Source of the DNA: Tetracentron sinense
Taxonomy: Eukaryota > Streptophyta > Magnoliopsida > Trochodendrales > Trochodendraceae
Assembly: GCA_015143295.1 (NCBI GenBank)
Contig: CM026567.1
Coordinates: 11,426,416-11,490,415 of the forward strand
Reading direction: 5' to 3'
Length of the DNA stretch: 64,000 bases
In this document: positions 47,458 through 58,788 of the stretch, in pieces
How positions within the stretch are numbered: the first letter of the stretch is position 1
Layout: each line of letters starts with the position of its first letter
The notes under the pieces: generated by a model
What the model saw: only the letters and a program-made list of their open reading frames with translations
Databases searched by the model: none
What the model was told of the DNA's origin: nothing
Program-made: the position numbers and the translations under genes

Positions 47458-47766
47458 GACGAGGGAACAATAGATAGGCGTCCCAACTTTGACTTTTGTT
47501 GAGTGAGCCAGGAAGAGAGATATTTGTATATGTTAAGAGTGGGACTTGTCCACTCCATCTTTTGGACATGTTATGTTGGTTCAAACTTGAACCTAACGAT
47601 AGGAGTATTTTATTATAAACTGTTTCCGCTTTGTTTCCACTATGTGTTATAACTTGTGTACTCTGACAGGTTGATATGTATGCTTCATGTGTCATACGGG
47701 ATGTATGATACGGCGGTCATGAGCTAAAGTATCCCTAACTCGTAGGGGGTATTTTGGGTCGCGACA

Positions 47767-49841
47767 CACTGCATGACAGATATCCGGTCTAATACATAAC
47801 ATGGCATACATGAGGTTCCCAACTGCCGAAGCATAAGTGCACCTCTTCATCTGCTCGATCTCATCAGCTGATGTAGGGGCCATCTTTTTAGACAAAGTGA
47901 CACCATGTCTAAAAGGAATGAGTGTTGTCTTACAATCACTCATATTGTACCTAGACAATATCTTGTCCATGTAGGAAGTTTGGCTCAATCCCAACATTCA
48001 GCATTTTCTATCTCTCAAAATCTTTATTCTGAGAATATATGATGCCTTTCCCAAGTCTTTCATTGAGAAATGCTGAGAAAGCCATATCTTGACTGATGAC
48101 AACATCCCTACATCATTCCCAATGAGTAGGATGTCATCTACATAAAGAATTAGGTATACTACCGCTATGTCACTGTCCTTTTTGTATATACAAGATTCTT
48201 CCAAATTCTTTTGGAATCCAAATTCTTTGATCGAAAGATCAAATCTTTGGTTTCAGCTTTTTGAAGCTTGTTTCAAACCATATATCGACTTGTTAAGCTT
48301 GCATACCATGTTCTCCTAGTTAGGAGCAATGAAGCTCTCTGGTTGCTTCATATAGATGTCTTCATCTAACATTCCATTAAGGAAAGCAGTTTTGACATGC
48401 ATTTGCCATATCTTATAGTCATGGTGTGCAGCTATAGCTAGCAATATCCTGATGGATTTAAGCATAGCTACAGGTGAAAAGGTATCCTCATAATCAACTC
48501 CTTGAATTTGAGTATAACCTTTTGCAACAAGTCTAACTTTATAGGTCTCCATGTTACCATTAGCACCCTTCTTCCTTTTGTAAATCCATTTGCATCCAAT
48601 TGGCCTTATACCATCTGGTGGATCTACTAAAGTCCAGACACCGTTGTCATACATAGAATCTATTTCAGTATTCATGGCTTTATTCCATTGAGATGCATCT
48701 ACATCCAATGTAGCTTCCTGATAAGTATTAGGATCTTTATCCTCATCATCAGGGGTAACTAGATAAACTTCATTATTGAATACTAAAGTCTATCCGGTGG
48801 TCTAGAAACTCTTTCAGACCTTCTCAGTGGAACAGAATTAGGAGAAATTAAAGTGGAAGGATTAGGTTCAGTTTGGATACTGGCTGTGTCATCTTTCATC
48901 TCATGAAATTCAACTTTCTTAAGGAGATCCATTTCTTCCTCCAAGAAAGTGGCATGAAGCCTAACAACTATTGTTTGGTCTACCTTGGAGTAGAAATAGA
49001 AACCCTTAGTTTCTTTTGGATATCCTACAAAATTCTATTTCTCTATCCTAGATTCCAATTTAGTGGGTTTGAGTTTGCGAACATGTGCAGGACAACCCCA
49101 TACCCTTAGATGTTGTAAACTAGGTTTTTGCCCAGTCCACAATTCATACGGTGTAAACAGAATAGACTTAGATAGAACCCGGCTTAGAATATAAATGGCA
49201 GTTTGTATAGCATATCCCCAAAGATATGAAGGAACATCGGCATAGCTCATCATAGAGTGAATCATATCTAATAAGGTCTGGTTTCTTCTTTCAGAAACTC
49301 CATTTTGTTGAGGAGAGGCAGGACTTGTCCATTGCGAGATAATCCCATTATCCCTTAAGTAATCCATAAACTCGTTGGTGAGGTACTCACCACCTCAATC
49401 TGATCGAAGTGTCTTTATGGTTTTGTCAATTTGATTCTCAACTTCTAATCTAAATTCTTTGAACTTTTCAAAGGTGTCAGATTTGTGGTGCATCAAATAG
49501 ACATATCCATATCTGGAATAGTCATCGGTAAATGTGACAAAATACCGGTATTGACCTCGTGCAACAATGTTAAATGGACCACATACATCACTATATATTA
49601 GTCTTAACTTTTCTTTGGCTCTTCCTACCTTTTTAGGGTAAGGCTTCTTGGTCATCTTCCCTTCGAGACAAGACTCGCATGTAGGGAGTGGTTCTACCTT
49701 GAGGAAATCAAGGGGACCATCTATTACTAACCTCTTGATCCTATCAAGATTAATGTGACCAAGTCTCTTGTGCTAAAGATAAGTAGACTTAGTGCAATGT
49801 CTCTTCATTCCAGACATTCTAGATGATGAGACATTGTCACT
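47767..49841 (-). pseudogene. Copia integrase and reverse transcriptase, decayed
   Basis: Pre-integrase (CHKRLGHINLDRIKRLV-like, near 49790-49740), then the integrase core: IYSDVCGPF, FTDDYSRYGYVY and SPQQNGVSERRN (the D, D and E positions), with a stop after TLRSD at 49398. RT begins near 48708 (WNKAMNTEIDSM..GCKWIYKRKK), with MHVKTAFLNG where the catalytic Asp has become His, and the YVDDILLIG box intact at about 48135. Stops lie near 49035, 48316, 48206 and 47998. RT runs up to RPDICHAV, where the solo LTR interrupts it. Confidence 0.85.
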
Positions 49842-51128
49842 TTACAGACATTCATTATTTACCAATGGAAATATCAAACAAAGACCATTAATTAGATTAC
49901 CAGTTATCAAGACCATTCCATCTTTCTTAATTTCAACAATTGAATTAAAATTGATAGAGAATCCATAAAATAAGAATCCAGATACTGAAATCAAATTTCG
50001 ATGTGTTGAAGGCACATAAAAGTAGTCTTCTAAAATTAATGTCTTTCCATTAGGTAAATAAAGAGTAAACAAGCCAATTGACTTCACTGCAACATTTGCA
50101 TTGGAGCCAAATTTAAGCTTCTGCTCCTGTTTGGTCGGCTTTCTGGTTTTCTTGAACCCCTGCAAAGAATTGCAAACGTGTACAGTGGATTCAGAATCCA
50201 CGCACCATGAGTTAGGAGGACCGTCCAGAAAGTTAGACTCAACAGTAATATGTACTTCAAAGTATCTCATACCTTGAGTACTTCCGCTACCCTTCTTAAG
50301 AGTTGCGAGGTAAGTCCTGTAATTCCTCTTCCAGTGGCCTATTTTACCATAGTGGAAACACTTTCCATTGCCTTTGTTTTCTTTGCCAGCTGTCCCTGAA
50401 GAACCTTTGGCAACTCTTGTTTTACCCTTATTGTCTTTAAACTTTCCTTTGCCTTTCTTCCATTTTCTAAACTTTTTAGATTTCTTGGAGGTATTAGGTT
50501 TATTGACGATTAAAGTTTCACCTTTAGTTGACTTCTTGATCAAATCATCTGCAGCCATAAGTGAGTTCATAAGCTCACTTAGTGACATTTCACACTTGTT
50601 CATGTTATAATTTAACACGAACGAATCGAAGCACGGAGGGAGTGACTGCAGAACAGTGTCAACTTGAGTGATGACATCCATCTCTCCACCAACAATTTTC
50701 AATTCATTCAATAATCCTATCATCTTTACGATGTGTTCCCTGACTGGAGTTCCCTCAGCCATCTTGGTGTTAACAAGGGATTTCAACTTTACTTGTCGAG
50801 CTGACCTATTTTGCTCACCAAACATCTCATGAAGGTTTTGCAAAATGTCAGAAGCCTTATCCATGTGTTCATGTTGGCTTTGCAAAATGTTAGACATCGA
50901 AGCCAGTATGTAACACTTGGTCATCTAATTGGACCTCTCCCATTGCTCTAACTCAGCCTTTTGGGCCGGTGAAGCATCTGGAGGAATTTCGAGCTTAGGT
51001 GTCTTAAGACATAGGTCAAGGTTATCCATGGCAAACACAATTCTAATCTTTCTTTTCCAGTCTACATAGTTAGTTCCTACTAACTTTTCATCACGAAGAA
51101 TTTCAGTTAATGGGTGTAGGCCTGTCAT
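49842..51128 (-). pseudogene. Copia gag and protease, decayed
   Basis: Starts MTGLHPLTEILRDEKLVGTN (51128), with a stop at 50926 between ERSN and MTKCYILASM. A UBN2/Gag-like helical region follows, then a Lys-rich linker. The zinc knuckle CFHYGKIGHWKRNYRTY has lost two of its Cys (both Tyr). The protease loop WCVDSESTVHVC has Glu where DSG is needed. Each of these changes alone would inactivate the product. Confidence 0.85.
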
Positions 51129-52880
51129 GATCTAATCAAATGACAAATAAGACAGTATTAGGGATCTATTGTATTCATTAATACCAATTAGATTATGGGT
51201 CTGTTTCTAATGGTATTGCCAATTTGGGAAGAATTAATTGGCATCGAAAACCTAGACACTGGCTTAATGTGATCCTACCTTTGGGCACATCATCACATCG
51301 CCTTGAATAGGCAGATAGAAACTATCTTCTCCAATTTCACAGATCTCATCTTGTGAATTCTGGAGTATTCGATCTACTGTCTGATCTATAATGGATGTTA
51401 TACTCACGCTTTGGCGTTATTGTATAATATCTCTTATTCATGTGCCCACCTACCATTAACCTAATAAACCCCTAATGAAAGCTCATGCTTTGGCGTTATT
51501 GCTCCCACTATTTGCTTATTCAGTTTTCACCATGTTCACTCACAGGTGAGAGGGATTGGGCCCGGCTTTGGCCTGTCAGCTTACTCACACTCCCCACTAT
51601 AGGATCACATAGTGTATGGTAGAAGATCATAATACTTAGGGACTAGTCCCTAGTCTTATATACACATGATATATCAAGAGCAATTATTTCAACAGAATAA
51701 TTAAACATATAAACATATATCATCTCATGATAAATAAGCAGCAGTTATCATCTTATGATAATAAAACATTAGTATACAAGATTAATCGTTATGGGTCAAT
51801 AAATTAAAATGCATGGATGCAAGGGAATGTGATAAGAACAAAGGTAGCTCGCAAACTCATTCGCGATCCCTTCCTTTATCATCTTATCTAGATCACATCG
51901 CAACATCCTCCTTCGCAGCATGTCCACCAATGCATTAAATAGAATTTAAATGGCATTAGGGAAACCAGTATTCAATTCGCCCTTTTCAGGGAAACCGAAT
52001 GAATCTGCCCTTTACAGATTGCCAAAACCTACTACATATTAACCTCTAGTATAAATGCATGAATGATAAAAAATTTATCATATATTATGACCTATAACTA
52101 TAATCTCATATAAAAAAGATGCTACATGATGATGGAGTACTTTTTCTTATTTTTAAAAGGATTTAAAATTTGATAACAATTATCAAATCGCCCGATAAAC
52201 ATCTATATCTTATATAGATGAAACCCCAGAAAAAATAAACAATTATATTTTCCATAGAACAATTCTCATAATCAAATAATGCAATTTAGGAAAAATTTGA
52301 AAGCCTCTTGGAAAATTAATTTAGAAAACTCCTTTTCCCGCTTTAGATTTTTGACTCAAGTTTTAACCCTCAAAAAGATTGATTCTGGAAAAACTTTCCT
52401 CACGAAAATTGTAGATCTTTTCGATGGCTTTGAAACGATGTACTGACGGACCTAAATCGGACTTATGGTCATAAAGTTATGGCCAAAATACCGAAAATGT
52501 ATTGATTCTTCTAATCAAATACAAATCCGAAAATCCATGAATCAATTTAAATCGAAATAAGCTTTAACCTCCAAGAACGCTTAAGCAAGGGTGTCAAACA
52601 CCATGGGATTTATTAATTAATGATCAAATCATTTAAAAGGAATTTCAAAATAAAATCTTTGTTTTGACTTTATTTATATCACATATAATACTAGTTTTTA
52701 AAATTTATTTAATTATCAAATCTCGTTCAATAATATAATAAATATTTATTTATTCATCTTATGAACAAATAAAAAAATAAAAACTATGAGCAATATTAAA
52801 TAGATCTAAATTAATTCATCTCATGAATTAAATCATCCATTTAATTACCTTATCAAAACAAACAAAAAATACTCCTAACC
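51129..52880 (-). other. Copia untranslated leader
   Basis: About 1.75 kb between PBS and gag start, AT-rich and without a convincing reading frame. Confidence 0.6.
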
Positions 52881-52896
52881 ATGGGCTCTAATACCA
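52881..52896 (-). other. Copia primer-binding site
   Basis: On the minus strand TGGTATTAGAGCCCAT, a one-base variant of the initiator Met-tRNA complement, two bases from the LTR end. Confidence 0.85.
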
Positions 52897-52898
52897 AA

Positions 52899-55086
52899 TG
52901 AAGGGGATCCGAATAAAAATTTATGCGGAAATTGGATCCCCTAGATCATAATACCATAAAAAGCATCAAAATTATCTAAGAGTTTTAGTCATATCACCTC
53001 GGTGAATTTTTTTTCACCGGTGAAGCTTAATCCACTCGAACCGTCAGAACTCTTTGTAGAGATTTCTCCGAAAAAATACTAGAAGCTCGATCCTTGTTCT
53101 TTGCTATCCTCACGAAGCTTTAGAATCTCCTTTGGAATTATAGAAGCAAGAGGAAGAAGATGGATAAATGGTGTAGACCATCTATCACTAAAAATACTAA
53201 GGTTCAAAACCCTAGATTTGCAAAACCCAACTAGGACCACCAATATAGCTCACGAAAATCCCTAGGGGTCTCCCCTAGGGCTCATGGTTTGGAGAGAGAG
53301 AGGGGAGGAGAGAAAAAATTCTGAAGAATTCTACTTAATGGTCTAGGGTGTTGGGGTATTTATAGACTAGGATCTTATCCTAATCCTACTCTAACTTGAT
53401 CTTATCTAGTAGGATTTATTAATTAACAATAACTCTTATTATTAATTAAATAAACTCCTGCTTAATCTATAACTACTTTAGTTATAGTAATCCTATTCAT
53501 TAAAGAGTCCTTATTATAAGAGGATTCCTTAATTAAAAGGGATAAGTCAACATCCTACACCAAAGTAGGAAACCTAGTCAAACTAGGAATCCACAAGGGG
53601 GGGAGTGAGCTTCTTTGGGGCGTGGGATTTGAGGAGTTAAAACTCCTTATTGTAATCTAATTACAATAACATCTTAATCCTAATTGCAATCCAACACTTG
53701 GCTTTTAATTCCATAATAAAAGGAATTATATTTCAATAATTATTCAATTAAACAAATCCTAATCCAATTAGGATTCCTCAAGTGGGCGCTCCACCCTAGG
53801 GTTTAAACCCATGGGCTTTGGCCCATATTAAAGGTCCATTTTAATGGGTTTATGGATATGGGTCAAACCCATTTCCCCTTTAATTATGTTAATAAAATAA
53901 TTACTAAAATAATCCCTTAGTTTAAATTAACAATTAATTTAAACAATAGATTAACTATTAATCTATTTAATTAAATGATTAACTTTTAATCACTTAAAAT
54001 AATTGATTAACTTTTAATCAATTATTGAGCTTGTATTTCTTATGTGAGCACCTCCACAGATTGCTCTGGGACATTCTTACCCTGGCTTATCCAATGTTAT
54101 CCCATTGACCCTAAATGAGAATTACATCGGAATTGCAAGTGACGTGAGATTTTCATGTTGCAATTGAATCTCAGTGTATGAACATTAACCATTACGGATC
54201 CTGCCACATGAGTTCCAAATACATTATCCCTAATGGGCCTTCGAGATCTAACCCATAGCCCATTGCAAATCATCCGGGTTTCCAAGACTTATGATTAAGC
54301 CATGAGAAACAATTTCTCATGAAAAACATTTTGAAAAAATCATTTTATAAGTATAATCCCTTTTAATAAAAGTATATTTTAAAACTTATTTTGTTTTCAA
54401 AATCACCTGCGCAGGATTCGAACTTAATCAACTGTCTTACCCAGAACTTGGATAATCTCTCAAATTAATGAGCATGGATTTCTTGTTAGAAATTCATCAT
54501 GACTCGAACAACTTTCTGACTATCCAACTATCACTGTATTGTATTCCCTAAGTTAGAAAATACGTTGGTGAAATCAAAACAGTCAGATCACTGCCCAGTC
54601 ATAGATGAACTCATCAAATCTAAGGATCATTGAAACCGTTCAATGTGAATGAGAGACCAACTATTTGATAGTATGTTTATGTAAGAGGTCTCTCATTGAA
54701 TGCAATCAGTCAGTGTACATTTAAGCACCCATATGCTGATGTGTAGTCTCCACTACAATAGTTCGAGATAGAACTACATCTCAACTAGTGAGAACATCTT
54801 AGCATTCTGGCAGCCATATAAGTGAAGTGCCCAGCTTCACCCACAGCTGTGACTATATAAGGTATAAGGAACTGGAAAGTTATATCTACTTATGATAATC
54901 TAATCACATAACTTTCCTACAATATATCCTATGGACCTTTATTGATATCTCATATTGTATAGATCATCTCATGATCATGGTCAATTACCCATAATGAATA
55001 CATAATAGATTAAGAAGAAGCATTTATTAATCAAATTAATAAGGTTCTAACAATCTAAATGACTTTTCTGGGCATCATGTCCAACA
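52899..55086 (-). repeat. Copia 5' LTR
   Basis: 2188 bp, uninterrupted. It is closely similar to the 3' LTR and shows the empty site for the solo LTR at 42884. Confidence 0.95.
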
Positions 55087-55716
55087 TCCGAAACCCTCAC
55101 GGCACCCTCTTTTCCTCAAATTTCCCAGTTCCCTTGTTTCGCCTCTATTTAGGGTTTCGCTCACCACAACATTCTCAAACAGAGAAAACTATCTAGGGTT
55201 TCTGTGAATCCAAATGGGGTCAGAATCTGAAAACCCTCCCAAAACCTCCCTTCCCAAGGATGGTAATGGTGCATAATCATCTACAGTTGCAAAGGAAGAT
55301 GGGAAGACTCTAAGCAAAAAAGCCACGAAGAAGGAAGCCACGTAACTTGAGAAACTGAGATGTCAACAAGAAGCTGTAGCCGCTGTTGCAGCAAGCTCTG
55401 AAGAATCCGATCCTCTTTCTAGAAACTACGGTGATGTTCCGCTTATAGAATTGCAGTCGAAGGCAGTGAGTGGTCTAAAATGGACAAAAATTGGGTTGTT
55501 GAATGAGGACTTGAAGGATAAGGAGGTTTTGATTCATGGAAGTGCTCGGACTATACGTGCTTTAGGGAAAAACATTGTCCTTTTGGTTTTGAGAGAGAAG
55601 TGCTTTATGGTTTAGTGTGTCGTGACAGTTGCGCTAGAGCTCGTTAACAGACAAATGGTGAAGTTTTCAACGAGTTTGAGCAAAGAATCTCATGTCAACA
55701 TTGAAGGTATTATGTC

Positions 55717-58003
55717 TATATAGCCCCGGAATTTAGGTTCATTGTTCATATGAATAGTGCTGTGAATAGTGTGTGAATAGTGCCTTCAAGGCCTAAAGCC
55801 TTAATGGAATTGTGAGTTCATGTTTTATAATGAAAGGAGGTATTGAATGAATCAAAATATGTATGGAAAGTATTTTTGGGGGTTGAGGACAAATGAAAAA
55901 TGAGAGTATAACATACTCCAAGTGTCAAAGAACTGGATGCCTAAACATACCCTCAGCTTTAAAGAGCTCTAGAATTCTCACCGCTGATCGGAATTGAGTG
56001 ATTCTTGAATTTTTGGAAAGATATTGAAACCCTCTTCAAGGTTCATTCTACCACTTTTTTAGATTTTGAGTCATGATTGGATCAAACGTCAGATTTCTAG
56101 AAACGAGTCTACTGAAAATCTGGGCTGCTGAAACCCATTTTCGGACCAGTCAGCTTTATGGGAAATTTTATCCATGAATAAAGAAGAATTAGAAATTTTA
56201 CAAAACATGAAAGTTGTTCCCATTTGAAATAAGAATCTATCGCAAGTTGAATCGTCAAAATCAGATAAGCGAGTCAAAAGTTATGATCAAAATACTAAAG
56301 AGGGAAAAACCCAGGCCTGTCATAACTTCACTAGTCGATGAGTGGACTTCACTAGTCGACGAGTGAGCACCACTCGTCGACGAGTCAGCCCTAAAAATTC
56401 CCAAAAACGTCTTGAAATATCCCAGAACTCTTCCATCGACCTTGGGAGATATTTTGGGATTCTTTCCTAGGATATTTTGGGATTTTTGACAACCTTTAGA
56501 CTATAAATAGATGAGATTTCGTGGGTATGGATTTACCCAACCTAAAGCATAGATTTTGAGGATTCTTGGAAGAGAAGAAGAAGAAAACTCTGATTTCTCA
56601 AAGCGTTCTTCTCCGACCAAAGTGAAGCTAAATACTTGCTTCTAAGGTTTGTACCTTACTAATTTTAGTGTTTTAGAGATTGGATTTTCTACCCAAGGTG
56701 ATCTCAAATTCTAAAATCAAAAGAGGGGTTTTTGGTTTGTTTTCCAATTAAGGTTTAGGTTTCTCAAAGCTTCAACCAAATTCCCTCAAGCTTGATTCTT
56801 GTTCCACAGAAGTGTAAAAACTTCATTTTAAGGTAGATACACACTACTATCTATCATGTGCTATATTTTTAAGAAAACCATGATACACAGTATATTTCTC
56901 AGATGAATTGGATAATGATTTTGACATGAGATGTAAACTATCACTACTATTGAAATTCTATGAATATGATTCCATGTTTACAAGCTTTCTAAGGATACCT
57001 TGATGTTCACAAGTACTCTATGCACTCTATGTTCACAAGTCTCGCATGATTCGATGATTTCTCACAAAAAATATATTTTATAAAGTTCATAAGCAAGGTT
57101 TTTCTAAAAGAAAGCTCACAAGTTCACAAGCTTACAAGTTCACAAGAAATCATGCATACTCAAATCTCGCATGCTCACAAGTTTCTCAAAAGCTCATTCA
57201 TATCTCACAAGGCATCATTCATATCTCTCAAGGCATTCATATCTCACAAGGCATCATTCATATCTCGTAAGGCATCATATGTGGCTCACATGACTCATAA
57301 GTACTTATTTGCATTCTTAAGAACTCATAAGCGATTGATTTACACACGACCTCACAAGATACATTTTGTTCTCTACGAAATTTCACAAGACAAGGTTTAA
57401 AATGCTATGCACTTGTAAAAGTATGATTTCCAAGTTCGGTTTATAGCATGAAATATGAATTGTTAACACTTTATGTGCTCGCTTGATATTGTTACCTTAT
57501 ATCACTGTTAGCTAGTATTTTGTACCCACTGAATATTCCATGCTCAGCCGAATTATTGACTTCGGTAGGTTTTGTGGACGCACATACTCCTGAACCTTGG
57601 ATAGAGGAGGAGTACTACGAGTTGGAGCCTGCTATGGATTACTACCAAGATGATGGAGCTCTAGATAGGGGGTCCTATCTAGACTATTGTTGAGTGATGT
57701 GAGGGAGAAGGTCATGTATTTTGAAAGTGGAAAATGTCCACTTTAGATTATATATTTTGAGAGTATTGAGGGTGGGAATTGTCCACCTCATACTTAAAGT
57801 TTACTGTGTTCTGTGGTTCAAACTTGAACCTAATGATAGGAGTACGTTATTTTGAATTGCTTCCGCTTTGTTTTAGTTATATGTATAACTTGTGCGCTCT
57901 GACAGGATGTTAAGTATGCCTTATGTGTCATACGGGATGGTTTGACATGGCGGTTACGGGCTAAAGTATCTCTAACTCCTAGGGGGTATTTTGGGTCGTG
58001 ACA
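55717..58003 (+). mobile_element. Solo chromovirus LTR inside the AspRS pseudogene
   Basis: 2287 bp, TATATAGCCCCGG (decayed TG end) to GGGTCGTGACA, with flanks ATGTC / GTGTC (four of five match). It has an ACTCGTCGACGAGT-type array (56329-56385), TATA (CTATAAATAG at 56511), donor TTTAAG|GTAGATAC (56832/56833), TCACAAG-rich leader repeats (57110-57300) and a peptide exon from 57569 (FVDAHTPEPWIEEEYYELEP, then AMDYYQDDG...). Confidence 0.9.
56329..56385. repeat. Palindrome array, solo LTR at 55717 (ACTCGTCGACGAGT type)
   Basis: Three units: CACTAGTCGATGAGTG, CACTAGTCGACGAGTG and CACTCGTCGACGAGTC. The palindromic core GTCGAC differs wholly from the CGATCGATCG core of other subfamilies, but it lies in the same slot, 127 bp before TATA. 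Confidence 0.85.
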
Positions 58004-58260
58004 GTGTCGGTTCCTGGTGTTTCAATCAAGGGTGCTTCACAGCAGGTAATTTTGCTTTACCGAGCTGAATTGTGTAGTTTGGATATTTTGAAACCCAATA
58101 GAATTGATATTGTTTCCTGTAGGGGGAAGTTCAAGTAAGGAAACTTTATGGCATTAGCAAAGTTGTGCCAAATCTCCCTATCAATATTGAGGATGCTGCT
58201 CGAAGTGAAATTGAAATTGAGAAAGCATTGTAGGTTTGCTTACAAATATGAACTTTAATT

Positions 58261-58788
58261 GTTTTTAGGAGTGATAACCGGATTTGCAAAGCTTTGCAGG
58301 AATTCCAAACTACAAAGATTTCTAGAGATTGTAATTACATTCTTATCTAGCTCAGTAAGGAGCTCTATTTTGGATTGAAAATTCACTTCAAAATATATTT
58401 GAAGATCTCAAGAGAAGGTGTTTCTCTTGCATTGAAAGGTGTTGATCTTCAACCTGTGAAGAAGATTGTAAAAGGCGGTATCTCAGCCTGCAAGGGACTG
58501 TAAGGTTTGAGCTTCACCCGGTGAAGAAGCTTGTATGAATAATATTGTAGAGAATCTTTGAAGTGGGAAGCTAAAAGGCGGGGATTTAGGCAAGTTGCCG
58601 AACCTCGAGAACAATATCTAGGTGTTTGTATCTATTTGTATCTCTTTAATTCTCTGTCTCTCATTCATATTAATTATAGTTTATTGCATTGCATTAAATT
58701 CCTTAATTCCGCAAAATAGACCAAGGTAAATTTTTATTGTGTCATTGACCTTAATCACCCCCTCTAGGGTCCATTTACTAGGCAACAC
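58261..58788 (+). mobile_element. Copia-like LTR relic
   Basis: The start (58266-58300) is related to the fold-back MITE (GTGATAACCGGATTTGCAAA). The remainder (TTGTATGAATAATATTGTAGAG.., GGCAAGTTGCCGAACC, T-rich AATTCTCTGTCTCTC, ending AATCACCCCCTCTAGGG) has the look of the 3' half of a Tork/Ale-type copia LTR. The interior is missing and element 4 interrupts it. Confidence 0.45.

Larger units (their letters stand above)
45463..47766 (+). mobile_element. Solo chromovirus LTR in copia pol
   Basis: 2304 bp, TGTAGAACCCCGGATC to GGGTCGCGACA, flanked by CACTA and CACTG (one mismatch in the TSD). It has a GGATCTATC / GATAGATCC array (46102-46264), TATA (CTATATAAA at 46342), donor TGAAAG|GTAGGTAC (46645/46646), TCACAAG-rich leader repeats (46890-47175), the acceptor hairpin and the peptide exon 47369-47457. 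Confidence 0.9.
40812..55086 (-). mobile_element. Ty1/copia retrotransposon (minus strand), with nested insertions
   Basis: LTRs 52899-55086 (5') and 40812-45156 (3', interrupted). Terminal bases on the minus strand are TGTTGG...CTTCA. Flanks are TCCGG and TCCGA, a 5-bp TSD with one change. PBS lies at 52881-52896 and the polypurine tract at 45157-45171. Order gag-protease-integrase-RT-RNase H is copia order. Two solo chromovirus LTRs are nested in it. The coding region is heavily decayed. Confidence 0.95.
55214..58233 (+). pseudogene. Cytosolic aspartyl-tRNA synthetase pseudogene (5' exons)
   Basis: Pieces 55214-55716, 58009-58045 and 58123-58233, the first split from the second by a solo LTR and the last two by a GT-AG intron (58046-58122). 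The deduced N-terminus MGSESENPPKTSLPKDGNGA, KKEAT.LEKLR, SRNYGDVPLIELQS, KEVLIHGSARTIRA, then VSVPGVSIKGASQQ, GEVQVRKLYGISKV and NIEDAARSEIEIEKAL aligns with the Lys-rich extension and start of the anticodon-binding OB fold of plant cytosolic AspRS. In-frame stops lie at 55274, 55343, 55613 and in the last codon. No frameshift is seen. The catalytic class II domain is absent. Retained introns mean it is a duplicated genomic fragment, not a retrocopy. Confidence 0.85.

Noticed and set aside
40812..55086. Integrated plant pararetrovirus (caulimovirid)
   Set aside because: Clear LTRs, PBS, TSD and copia domain order with integrase before RT; no movement or coat protein motifs.
58261..58788. Further AspRS exons downstream of 58233
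   Set aside because: The sequence turns into MITE/copia-LTR-like DNA and does not continue the synthetase reading frame.
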